From assembly GCA_965199945.1 (NCBI GenBank), contig OZ241354.1, forward strand, positions 3,162,001 to 3,226,000: a DNA stretch of 64,000 bases, in the 5' to 3' direction. Shown here piece by piece: positions 1 through 7,055 of the stretch. This stretch comes from VXYL01 sp965199945. Lineage in GTDB: Bacteria > Pseudomonadota > Gammaproteobacteria > Pseudomonadales > Azotimanducaceae. Every line of letters begins with the position of its first letter. The first letter of the stretch is position 1. The notes under the pieces were generated by a model. That model saw only the letters and a program-made list of their open reading frames with translations, searched no databases and was not told the origin of the DNA. The position numbers were made by a program, and so were the translations under genes.

Positions 1-37
1 CCGGCATCTCCGGGTGGGTCACGATGGCTTTCTTCAT
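1..37 (-). CDS. Unidentified gene, first 12 codons only
   Basis: An ATG lies on the minus strand 3 bases past the stop of the ParA-like gene and reads M-K-K-A-I-V-T-H-P-E-M-P before the window ends. The close spacing suggests it is translated together with the ParA-like gene, which would fit a partner protein. Too little is present to name a family. Confidence 0.4.
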   Translation of the reverse strand, partial: MKKAIVTHPEMP

Positions 38-40
38 CGC

Positions 41-964
41 TCACAGTTTGTCGATCCGGCCTTTCAGAGTTTTCGTCAGTTCCTCATATTGTTGGTGGAT
101 GCGTCTGTATCCGATGTTCTGGGTGTTTGCACGCTCGTATACAGGTACACGATCCGTTAGTGCCGCCGACACACCTGTACCTTGACTGATATAAGGCTTA
201 ACAAGCTCGTCGCCCCAGCGCCTCTCCAAAGATTGCAAGTGCTGAGTGTGGTCGTTGGTATAACCCGAGTAGGCACCGCCGGCAGTCTGCACACGAGTAA
301 CAACTAACCCGACAAGCCTAGTGTCGGCCACATACATAGATCGCGGCTCGGCGAGGGCATGATATCTCTTGAGTCGTGCATCTATTCCTTCCCTTATCAA
401 TGCCCGAAGGTGTGGCGCACCTCTTTCCATGACAGCTTCCGGTACGACGGGAACAATGTACCCGTGACTAGCAGCGATAGCATTTTGCGAGATGATCTTC
501 GTCGCCGGAGCGCAGTCAAAAAGAATATAGTCATACATCTCGTCTACGCCTGTCTCCTCAAGCCATCGACACATCAACGTGCGTTTCGTCCACTCGGACT
601 CGACTGCTTCACCAAGAGATGCTGCCGTCAGCTTGATTTCGGTATCGTCCAGATCAAGGCTGGCCGGTACGATGTGGACGTTTCTGTACGCTCGACGCAA
701 CGCGGTCGGCGAAATGATCTCAGTGCCAGGAAGATTGTCGGTAGTGAAGGCCTGAAAAACCAGGCTCGTGGTCTGGCCACTCTCTACCACAGCTTCCCAG
801 CCGTCTGTTCCGAGACAGACGATAGATAGGCTGCTCTGATGGTCCACGTCGACGAGCAGCACCCTAGCGTCATGGAACCGGGCGAGGCCAGTGGCAACTT
901 GGAATGCAAGCGTGGTCTTACCGACGCCGCCCTTGAAGTTTATGACGCTGACGCGCTTCGCCAT
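41..964 (-). CDS. ParA/Soj-family ATPase
   Basis: 307 aa. The N-terminus carries the deviant Walker A KGGVGKTT (residues 11-18), followed by a D-V-D-H-Q-S-S-L switch-like segment near residue 40 and an F-D-C-A-P-A-T Walker B region near residue 150, the layout of ParA/MinD-type ATPases. Such proteins dimerise on ATP and bind DNA or membrane to position cargo, often plasmids or integrated elements. The gene is visibly less GC-rich than its neighbours and stands next to an AbiE pair, which suggests horizontal acquisition. A weak AGG lies about 8 bases before the ATG. A second gene starts 3 bases after the stop and may be its partner. No ParB or parS-like site can be seen in the window, so a partition role is not shown. 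Confidence 0.85.
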   Translation of the reverse strand: MAKRVSVINFKGGVGKTTLAFQVATGLARFHDARVLLVDVDHQSSLSIVCLGTDGWEAVVESGQTTSLVFQAFTTDNLPGTEIISPTALRRAYRNVHIVPASLDLDDTEIKLTAASLGEAVESEWTKRTLMCRWLEETGVDEMYDYILFDCAPATKIISQNAIAASHGYIVPVVPEAVMERGAPHLRALIREGIDARLKRYHALAEPRSMYVADTRLVGLVVTRVQTAGGAYSGYTNDHTQHLQSLERRWGDELVKPYISQGTGVSAALTDRVPVYERANTQNIGYRRIHQQYEELTKTLKGRIDKL

Positions 965-1154
965 GTCAAACCTGTCTTGACCACATGAGCTTCAAATTGA
1001 GCGTGAGTATGGTGGGAACGTCGCGAAAGTCAACACCTTGTAATCGAGCCTGGCACTCGGGTCTGGCCATGTGTGCCTGCGCTGAGCCGTGGTGCCGGCC
1101 CGCAGCAAAACATGAGCCACCCCAATAAGGGTGCTTTCTGTTAAGTTCCGGTCC

Positions 1155-1721
1155 ATGAAGGCGTCCCGATTCAGATTGGCCTTGGACGAGGCGTGCCGCG
1201 TGACGGGGCGTGGCGTGTACACGAAGGCGGGGATTGCGCGCACGATTCTGGCGGGCGAGAGCGCCCGTGCCGTCGAGAAGACCATTGCGACGGCCATCCA
1301 AGACGGCGTGCTGATTCGGCTGTGCCGGGGCATCTACGCGTACCGCTACGCCTTGGCTGGCAGGCCCGTGCGGCAGGAGGCGGTGCTGCGCCTTCGGCCG
1401 CGCTCGTTCAGCTACATCAGCTTGGAGACGGCGCTGTCGCACTGGGGCGTTGTCTCGCAAGCGACGCTCGGCGCGGTGACGGCGATGACGAGTGGGCGCA
1501 GTGGGCGCTTCGACACGCCGTATGGCCGCATCGACTTGACGCACACCGGCAAGGCGTTCTCGGAAGTGGCGCCGAACTTGGTGCCGCCGGAGAAGCCGTG
1601 GATGGAACTGCCGGTGGCGAAGCCGCGGCTGGCGGCCCGCGACCTCGTTCGTGTCGGCCGCAACACGGACCTCGTCCTGTGGGACGAACTGGACGCAATC
1701 GAAGCCGAGGTCGCGGGATGA
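1155..1721 (+). CDS. AbiEi-like antitoxin of type IV toxin-antitoxin pair 1
   Basis: About 188 aa from the ATG at 1155; an in-frame ATG 24 bases upstream is possible. The N-terminal third reads as a winged-helix domain (G-V-L-I-R-L-C-R-G-I-Y near residue 55), followed by S-Y-I-S-L-E-T-A-L and F-D-T-P-Y-G-R-I segments matching the second AbiEi-like protein in this window (S-Y-L-S-L-E-Y-A-L, F-H-T-P-I-G-T-F). AbiEi proteins repress their own operon and neutralise an AbiEii nucleotidyltransferase toxin. The stop overlaps the toxin start as ATGA, so the two are translationally coupled. Confidence 0.85.
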   Translation: MKASRFRLALDEACRVTGRGVYTKAGIARTILAGESARAVEKTIATAIQDGVLIRLCRGIYAYRYALAGRPVRQEAVLRLRPRSFSYISLETALSHWGVVSQATLGAVTAMTSGRSGRFDTPYGRIDLTHTGKAFSEVAPNLVPPEKPWMELPVAKPRLAARDLVRVGRNTDLVLWDELDAIEAEVAG

Positions 1722-2620
1722 GGTCCGAGCTGGGCCGATGGTCGGAGATGATCGTCGCCGGCGACCCGGCATTGGCCGACATCGCGCCTGCCATCGAGAA
1801 CGAACTGCTGGCGATGGCGACATTGGACACGATCCACACGCACCGGCTGGTGCCGGCCGAGGCCGTGTTCATCGGCGGGACGGCGCTGCGGCTCTGCTAC
1901 GGCAGCCCAAGAATCAGCGACGACTTGCACTTTCACGCCCCGCCGAATGTCCACTTCGAGAGCATCGACGCCGAGGTGCTGGCACGAGAGCTGGGCGCGG
2001 TGGTCGGCGCGGAGATCGCGATCAACCACCCCACTTCCGAGTGTACGTCCACGCTCGTGCGCATCAGCGCCGCGCTCCCGGAGCGAACGCGAGACCGCCG
2101 ACGCCCGCGAACACGCGTCGACATGGCGAGGAAGCGCCAAGTGGACGCGCACGACACCATTGTGCTCTTCAAGATGGCTGGCGGCGCGGTTGCCGGCTTG
2201 GGCGATCTGGCCGAGCCTTGCGCGCGGCTGGTGTCGTCCCGCGAAGAAATCCTTGTCGACAAGCACTTGGCGCTCGTCGGGCGTTCACGACGGGTGAAGA
2301 ACCGGGATCTGTTCGACATCATGTGGCTGCACCAGCAAGGCGTGGAGTTTCAGCCGGACCTGCTGGCCGAGAAGCTGCCGCAAGCGGCGCGCAATGACTT
2401 CGCCGACGCCCTGCGCGAGCGTGCCGACGCCGGACGACGCGCAATCGCCGAAGGGCTCTACAACGCGGAACTCGAACGCTATTTGCCAGCAGGCTCGCCG
2501 TGGCTTTTCGACCAGCGCCAGCGCCAAGAGATGGCCGGCGGCTTCGCCACGCTCGTGCGCGACAACGCGAAAAGGGTCGGCAGGGCCTTGGCAAAGGCGG
2601 TGGTTGGCCCAAGCAGCTGA
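1718..2620 (+). CDS. AbiEii-like nucleotidyltransferase toxin 1, altered active-site motif
   Basis: 300 aa, starting in the ATGA overlap with the antitoxin gene. The nucleotidyltransferase core is seen as F-I-G-G-T-A-L-R-L-C-Y-G-S-P-R-I-S-D-D-L (about residues 51-70). Family members have D-x-D at the end of this motif (S-E-D-L-D-F in the second copy here), but this protein reads S-D-D-L-H-F, so the second acidic residue is a histidine. A D-K-H-L-A-L and R-D-L-F-D segment further on is retained. AbiEii toxins transfer nucleotides to tRNA or other targets. The substitution suggests a weakened or changed activity, while the intact frame argues against simple decay. Confidence 0.85.
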   Translation: MRSELGRWSEMIVAGDPALADIAPAIENELLAMATLDTIHTHRLVPAEAVFIGGTALRLCYGSPRISDDLHFHAPPNVHFESIDAEVLARELGAVVGAEIAINHPTSECTSTLVRISAALPERTRDRRRPRTRVDMARKRQVDAHDTIVLFKMAGGAVAGLGDLAEPCARLVSSREEILVDKHLALVGRSRRVKNRDLFDIMWLHQQGVEFQPDLLAEKLPQAARNDFADALRERADAGRRAIAEGLYNAELERYLPAGSPWLFDQRQRQEMAGGFATLVRDNAKRVGRALAKAVVGPSS

Positions 2621-2658
2621 CGGGCGGGCGAGCGGAACCGTCGGGCGCTCGCAACCGC

Positions 2659-2686
2659 TTGACTTCCGCCGGCGGCAGTGCAGAAT
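2659..2686 (+). promoter_or_regulatory. Candidate promoter of the DAHP synthase leader
   Basis: TTGACT at 2659-2664, a 16-base spacer and CAGAAT at 2681-2686. Transcription would start close to 2693, almost at the leader peptide ATG (2695), implying a nearly leaderless message. Sequence match only. Confidence 0.4.
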
Positions 2687-2694
2687 GCCCGCCC

Positions 2695-2790
2695 ATGTCG
2701 AACGCGACGCACAACGCCTTGATCGGCAATCCGACGGGCGGCGGGGAAGCGCCCCGTCGGCCGTATTTTCGCTACTGGTTTAGCACCTAG
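2695..2790 (+). CDS. Aromatic-rich leader peptide upstream of DAHP synthase
   Basis: A 31-codon reading frame ends P-Y-F-R-Y-W-F-S-T before TAG at 2788-2790. Five of its last eight residues are Phe, Tyr or Trp, the three end products of the pathway that the next gene starts. This is the hallmark of a transcription-attenuation leader: ribosome stalling at scarce aromatic tRNAs would shift the fold of the following RNA. Two hairpins lie in and just after it (2731-2760 and 2804-2822). No Shine-Dalgarno is seen, but the candidate promoter places the start almost at the ATG. An overlapping frame starting at 2685 is less plausible because it lacks the aromatic cluster. Confidence 0.6.
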   Translation: MSNATHNALIGNPTGGGEAPRRPYFRYWFST

Positions 2791-2822
2791 CGGCGCACTC
2801 TTCGAGGGCGCTTCGGTCGCCC
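2731..2822 (+). promoter_or_regulatory. Candidate attenuator hairpins of the aromatic leader
   Basis: Hairpin 1 has arms CCGACGGG (2731-2738) and CCCGTCGG (2753-2760) within the leader frame. Hairpin 2, after the leader stop, has arms AGGGCG and CGCCCT around a UUCG-type loop (about 2804-2822). The second is followed only by a weak T-rich stretch (TTCGCTT), so it is a poor intrinsic terminator on its own. Competing pairings were not computed. Confidence 0.4.
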
Positions 2823-2884
2823 TTCGCTTGATCCCGAACGGCGGTCAGCCATCGGGGTCCACACATGAAGCGGAGGAGCAGCAC

Positions 2885-3967
2885 ATGGCCATTGCAACCG
2901 AGAATCTCAACGTGAGCGCGCAGGACGTGCTGGCGACGCCGGCCGCGGTCAAGGGCGCGTTGCCGGCCACCGAGGACGTGCTGAAGTTCGTCGCCGGGTC
3001 GCGGCGCCGGGTGACGGACATCCTCGAACGCCGCGATCACCGGCTGCTGGTGGTGATCGGGCCGTGCTCCATCCACGATCCCTACGCGGCCCGGGACTAC
3101 GCCACGCGCTTGCGCCGCCTCGCCGACGACACCGCCGAGACCCTCTACGTGGTGATGCGGGCGTACTTCGAGAAGCCGCGCACGACGGTGGGCTGGAAGG
3201 GCCTCATCAACGATCCCAGCCTGGACGACACCTTCGACATCGAGCACGGCATCCGCCTGGCGCGGCAGCTGCTCCTCGACCTTGCCGAATCGGGGCTGCC
3301 GCTGGCCACCGAAGCGCTGGATCCCATCACGCCCCAGTACCTGCAAGACCTCATCACCTGGTCGGCCATCGGCGCGCGCACCACCGAATCCCAGATCCAC
3401 CGCGAAATGGCGTCCGGCCTATCCTCCGTCGTGGGCTTCAAGAACGGCACGGACGGTTCCTTCGACGTCGCCGTCAACGCTATGCGGTCGGTGGCCAGCC
3501 CGCACCGCTTCCTCGGCATCAACGGCGAAGGGCAGGTGGCGATGATCCACACCCGCGGCAACGCCAACGCGCACATCGTGCTGCGCGGCGGCAGCAGCGG
3601 CCCGAACTACGACGCCGCAGCCGTGGCGCGGTGCGAGGCTGCGCTGGAGAAAGCCGGCCTGGCGAGCAACATCATGGTGGACTGCTCCCATGCCAACGCC
3701 AACAAGGATCACCGCCGCCAAGGCATCGTCGCCGATGCGGTGGCCGAACAGGTGGTCGCCGGCAACCAATCCATCGTCGGCTTGATGGTGGAAAGCAACA
3801 TCGGCGCCGGCAGCCAGCCCTTCGCGCCCTCGAAGGACCTCGCCTACGGCGTGTCGATCACGGACGCCTGCGTCGGCTGGGAAGAAACGGAAGCGATTCT
3901 GCGCGGCCTGGCGACCAAGCTCCGTGATCCGCTCGCGGAAAGGTTGAAGCTGGCGCAAGCGTCGTAA
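2885..3967 (+). CDS. aroG: Class I 3-deoxy-7-phosphoheptulonate (DAHP) synthase
   Basis: 360 aa from the ATG at 2885, chosen because GGAGG precedes it by about 9 bases. DAHP synthase condenses phosphoenolpyruvate and erythrose 4-phosphate, the first step of aromatic amino acid synthesis in the cytoplasm. The AroF/G/H family signatures are present: G-P-C-S-I-H-D with the metal-ligand Cys at position 61 as in E. coli AroG, E-K-P-R-T-T-V-G-W-K-G-L-I-N-D-P, D-C-S-H-A-N, and G-L-M-V-E-S-N-I-G-A-G near residue 300. Length matches the family. The aromatic leader peptide upstream suggests control by attenuation in addition to any feedback inhibition; which amino acid inhibits this isozyme cannot be told here. 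Confidence 0.95.
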   Translation: MAIATENLNVSAQDVLATPAAVKGALPATEDVLKFVAGSRRRVTDILERRDHRLLVVIGPCSIHDPYAARDYATRLRRLADDTAETLYVVMRAYFEKPRTTVGWKGLINDPSLDDTFDIEHGIRLARQLLLDLAESGLPLATEALDPITPQYLQDLITWSAIGARTTESQIHREMASGLSSVVGFKNGTDGSFDVAVNAMRSVASPHRFLGINGEGQVAMIHTRGNANAHIVLRGGSSGPNYDAAAVARCEAALEKAGLASNIMVDCSHANANKDHRRQGIVADAVAEQVVAGNQSIVGLMVESNIGAGSQPFAPSKDLAYGVSITDACVGWEETEAILRGLATKLRDPLAERLKLAQAS

Positions 3968-4033
3968 CGCCCTGCGCGCAGGGCGAACCTCGTCGTTGTG
4001 CCAGCGGAAGAACGGCGTCGGCAAGGCGTGCCG

Positions 4034-4783
4034 TCAGGTTGCACTGCGGTAGTGGAAGGTGGTTGTGGTGCTGCGGCGCGGGCCGTCGCGGCCCACCAGC
4101 GACAGGTTGGCCAGCGCGAGAAACTTGCCGCCTTCCAGAGCGCTGCACACATTGGGCGTTGCGTTTCGCAGCCCCATCTCGCGCTCGACGTCGCCAGCGC
4201 GGATGGCAAGCACGTCCGCATCGGAATCGCGCCACGGTGCGACGTAGTGGGCCAGTGCGTATAGGCGAATCGCGTCTGCTTGGCTGCCGTGCGGTGGCCT
4301 AGGTTGAGGGCTTGACGGCGGCACGCGGACTTGGGGCGCCGCGTCTACGTACGTGCGTCTGGGCTCGACGAGGCGCTTTCTCAGCGCGGCGACTTCAGCC
4401 GCCTGGGATTCCGCGTTGACGGCGCGAAGAAGGCGGGCAGCGGAATCCAAAGTGCGATCGACGTCTCCCGTGGGCAGACGCTCCTGATGCGCCCACTTGT
4501 TTCGCCAGTCCCGCAACTCGATGACGCAGGCGTGTTCAACTCGGCCAAGCATGTGTCGGAACACGTCGTCCCACATGTCGTCCATGAACCTCAGCAAGGG
4601 TGCAACATCCCAGTCGCTTATGCGTTTCTGTTCAAGCCCGCGGTGCGATTTCACGAAGTGCTTGAGATGCCCAGCCAGCCGCGCACTGTGCGCCACCTGC
4701 CACTCTACGAAAGGCGCAAGCCCCTCGCGCAACGCCCACATGGCGTCGGCCGCTTCGGCTTGGCCTGATTTCCGTTGAACCAC
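4034..4783 (-). CDS. Swt1-type HEPN-domain protein
   Basis: 249 aa from a GTG start; an internal ATG at 4741 is an alternative, but the family resemblance begins before it (L-A-P-F-V-E). Residues 50-100 carry the HEPN signature: W-D-V-A-P-L-L, W-D-D-V-F, then E-L-R-D-W-R-N-K-W-A-H-Q, whose R-N-x-x-x-H is the RNase motif of many HEPN toxins. In known proteins this Swt1-type HEPN module is usually the N-terminal part of larger defence-related ATPases; here it is joined to about 90 residues of unknown fold after a Pro-rich linker (near residue 150). No antitoxin partner is adjacent. Target and function are unknown. Confidence 0.6.
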   Translation of the reverse strand: MVQRKSGQAEAADAMWALREGLAPFVEWQVAHSARLAGHLKHFVKSHRGLEQKRISDWDVAPLLRFMDDMWDDVFRHMLGRVEHACVIELRDWRNKWAHQERLPTGDVDRTLDSAARLLRAVNAESQAAEVAALRKRLVEPRRTYVDAAPQVRVPPSSPQPRPPHGSQADAIRLYALAHYVAPWRDSDADVLAIRAGDVEREMGLRNATPNVCSALEGGKFLALANLSLVGRDGPRRSTTTTFHYRSAT

Positions 4784-4825
4784 GCGCCGAGTGTCGTCGA
4801 GCCCGAGGCACCGTCGTGCGGACGA

Positions 4826-5404
4826 CTACCTGTAGTAGGCGTGTTCCCGCATGGAGTGGTCTGTCACGTCGCGCACTTCCGTCAGTTCCGGGATCTGCGC
4901 CAGCAGCGAGGATTCGACGCTCTGCTTCAAGGTGATGTCCACCGCGGCGCAGCCTTGGCAGCCGCCGCCGAATTGCAGCACCGCGACGGTGTCTTCAACG
5001 ACTTCCTCCAGCGTCACCTGGCCGCCGTGGGCCGCAAGGCCGGGGTTGATTTCGTTGTAGAGCACGTAGTTGATGCGGTCTTCGAGGGGCGAGTTTTCGT
5101 CCACGCTGGGCACGCGGGCGTTGGGCGCTCTGATGGTGAGCTGGCCGCCCATGCGGTCTTCCTGGTAGTCCACCGCGGCATCGACGAGGTACGGCTCGCT
5201 GTGCTTCTCGAACCATGCCGTGAAGCCCTCGTACTCCACCGGCGCGTCGTTGTCCTGCTGTTCCCCAGGCCGGCAGTAGGCGATGCAGGTCTCGGCGTTG
5301 GGCGTGCCCGGCTGCGCCACGAACATGCGGATGCCGCAGCCGTCCTCCTGCTTCGAGAGCAGCTCGCGCAAATATCCTTGGGCGGCCTGCGAGATGTCGA
5401 CCAT
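4826..5404 (-). CDS. nfuA: Fe-S biogenesis protein NfuA
   Basis: 192 aa, close to the 191 aa of E. coli NfuA. The N-terminal half is a degenerate A-type carrier domain, and the C-terminal Nfu domain carries G-G-G-C-Q-G-C-A-A-V, whose C-x-x-C binds a 4Fe-4S cluster across a dimer. NfuA carries clusters to client apoproteins such as lipoyl synthase and aconitase, notably under oxidative stress or iron shortage. ATG at 5404. It sits alone between the HEPN gene and an AbiE pair, so these mobile modules seem to have inserted around it. Confidence 0.95.
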   Translation of the reverse strand: MVDISQAAQGYLRELLSKQEDGCGIRMFVAQPGTPNAETCIAYCRPGEQQDNDAPVEYEGFTAWFEKHSEPYLVDAAVDYQEDRMGGQLTIRAPNARVPSVDENSPLEDRINYVLYNEINPGLAAHGGQVTLEEVVEDTVAVLQFGGGCQGCAAVDITLKQSVESSLLAQIPELTEVRDVTDHSMREHAYYR

Positions 5405-5469
5405 CGGGGATTCCAACCGAAACGCGGCGCAATCGTAACCGCGTGCGGCTGCGCCGCGCAATGGCCTGT

Positions 5470-6357
5470 TCAGGCCGGCTCGAGCGCGGCCTCGCATTCG
5501 CGCAGCAAGGCGCCGATTTTGCCAACCGTCGCGGCGCGGGCGTCCGGCGCCGCGACGGACTGCTCCCAATCGTCGACCCGCAGGTGCCGTCGCATCGCAG
5601 TCGAGTACGCCTCCGAGCCGATGACTTCCGGCAGCGTGGCTAGGGTCCGGGCCAGCGCCGCGCGGTAGTTCTCCACGCCGACCTCGGCGGCCTTGGCGGC
5701 GAGCAGGTCGTGCGCTGGTCGGCAGCCGCGGGCTGTCGCCAACCAACGGAGGTCCCAGATGTCGCGGTAGTAGGGGTTGTTGCGCGTCGCGACGGACATT
5801 GGCAACGCGACCAGCTTGTCGGCCATGACGGATTCGAGCCGAACCGTGCGCAACGCGAACGCTTGGTATTCGGCGCCAAGGTGCGCGTAGTTCAAGTTCG
5901 GTTCGTTGATCTCGACGCTTGTCGCGGCGCTGCGGTCCACTTCGACCTTCACCCGCTGGCGCGGGATGTCCGGCCGCCCGGGGTGGGTCTCGACGGCGAT
6001 CCACACGCGACACACGGGCACCGGCATGTCCAAGTGCTTGGGGCTCGGCGGTCTCACGAACGCACGGAGACCGTAGTGGCGGTGGATGGCCCCGGTCAGC
6101 ACATTCTCGAACCCGTCGAAGATCGACGCCGAGAACCGTGCGCCGCCGGAGAAATCCAGATCCTCGCTCAGGCGGGGACTGCCGTGGCACAGGCGCAGAC
6201 TGGTGCCGCCCTTGAAGACGAGGTGCGCGAGCAGCCCGGCGGCGTGCATCGCCAACAGAATGTCGTAGTGCAGGATTTCCTTCTTGATGGTGGCGCTTGC
6301 GGCGACGTTGCCTGGATCGGCTGCGCGGTCCGCCAATTGGTTGAAGTCAAGCGGCAC
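5470..6357 (-). CDS. AbiEii-like nucleotidyltransferase toxin 2
   Basis: 295 aa from a GTG at 6357 that overlaps the end of the antitoxin gene by 11 bases. The catalytic motif is canonical: F-K-G-G-T-S-L-R-L-C-H-G-S-P-R-L-S-E-D-L-D-F (about residues 48-69, shown with breaks), with intact D-x-D at 66-68, and a later M-A-D-K-L-V-A-L ... Y-R-D-I-W-D-L segment typical of the family. The expected role is nucleotide transfer that halts growth, for example during phage infection, unless held by AbiEi. It differs from toxin 1 in this window by keeping the second Asp, so this pair is the more likely to be active. Confidence 0.9.
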   Translation of the reverse strand: MPLDFNQLADRAADPGNVAASATIKKEILHYDILLAMHAAGLLAHLVFKGGTSLRLCHGSPRLSEDLDFSGGARFSASIFDGFENVLTGAIHRHYGLRAFVRPPSPKHLDMPVPVCRVWIAVETHPGRPDIPRQRVKVEVDRSAATSVEINEPNLNYAHLGAEYQAFALRTVRLESVMADKLVALPMSVATRNNPYYRDIWDLRWLATARGCRPAHDLLAAKAAEVGVENYRAALARTLATLPEVIGSEAYSTAMRRHLRVDDWEQSVAAPDARAATVGKIGALLRECEAALEPA

Positions 6358-6964
6358 GGGCGCGGCCGTCCGGGTCGCCTGAAGGGTGCGCTTCGAGGCT
6401 GGTCGCAGCGCGGAACTCGGCGACGATCTCGGCGTGGTCCTCCAAGTCCACCAAGTGCAAGTTGCGGCGCGTGCGACGCAGATCCTCAAGCGCCAAGTCC
6501 GGGTGGGCAAGACGCGCGCCGAGTTGCGGGTGCGTTGCCGTTCGCTCCAGAATCTCCGTGGGATCGCGCTCGGTGTGGGTGAACTCGAAGGTGCCGATCG
6601 GCGTGTGGAACTCGCCCCGCCGGCCGGTGGTCATCAGCGTCCAGCGTTGCGGGATCTGGCTCATCGATCCCCACTCCGCCAGCGCGTATTCGAGGCTCAA
6701 GTAGCTCGTGTGGCCCGGCCTGATCGCGCCGATCAGCTTGCCGGCGAAGCCAAGCCCGGCGGTCTGCTTGGCCGTGGCGCCGATGTAGACGCCTTTCACG
6801 ATGCGCACGAGCACGCCTGCCTCCGCCAAAGCGCCCAAGAGCCTGCGAAACGCCGCTGGCGATTCGTCCGGAAACACCGTGCGCAGGGACATCGTGTCGA
6901 ACACGACGACGCCCTTTGCGGCGCAATCCACCAAGATTGTCTTGGCTGCCTGCACATGGTTCAT
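6347..6964 (-). CDS. AbiEi-like antitoxin of type IV pair 2
   Basis: 205 aa from the ATG at 6964. An upstream in-frame start at 7021 would lie on top of the promoter described here and is rejected. The N-terminal winged-helix region ends in V-R-I-V-K-G-V-Y-I-G, followed by the AbiEi body with S-Y-L-S-L-E-Y-A-L-A-E-W-G and a G-E-F-H-T-P-I-G-T-F strand. AbiEi usually represses its own promoter through repeats, and a hexamer repeat is present in the spacer here. The gene overlaps the toxin start by 11 bases, so antitoxin is made first. Confidence 0.9.
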   Translation of the reverse strand: MNHVQAAKTILVDCAAKGVVVFDTMSLRTVFPDESPAAFRRLLGALAEAGVLVRIVKGVYIGATAKQTAGLGFAGKLIGAIRPGHTSYLSLEYALAEWGSMSQIPQRWTLMTTGRRGEFHTPIGTFEFTHTERDPTEILERTATHPQLGARLAHPDLALEDLRRTRRNLHLVDLEDHAEIVAEFRAATSLEAHPSGDPDGRARAA

Positions 6965-6992
6965 GGCGATTCTGCGCAGATTGATGGACAGT

Positions 6993-7021
6993 ATTGTGCG
7001 TTGATGCGTTATTTTCGTCAA
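6993..7021 (-). promoter_or_regulatory. Promoter of AbiE pair 2 with spacer repeats
   Basis: On the minus strand TTGACG (7016-7021), a 17-base spacer and CACAAT (6993-6998) form a good sigma-70 promoter about 29 bases upstream of the antitoxin ATG. On the plus strand the region holds a direct repeat TGCGTT-GA-TGCGTT (6997-7010), a plausible AbiEi operator. Confidence 0.55.
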
Positions 7022-7055
7022 TCAACACGTCGCCCGTGGTCTTGTTCGACCAACC

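Noticed and set aside
41..964. A plasmid partition locus
   Set aside because: Only a ParA-like gene and 12 codons of its neighbour are present; no centromere-like repeats were seen, and the surroundings are chromosomal.
1193..2620. A single 475-codon frame spanning antitoxin and toxin genes
   Set aside because: Its first 175 codons are a shadow of the AbiEi gene; the real AbiEii start is the ATG at 1718 in an ATGA overlap.
2804..2822. A definite rho-independent terminator before the DAHP synthase gene
   Set aside because: The hairpin lacks a run of T residues afterwards, so only a weaker attenuator claim is made.
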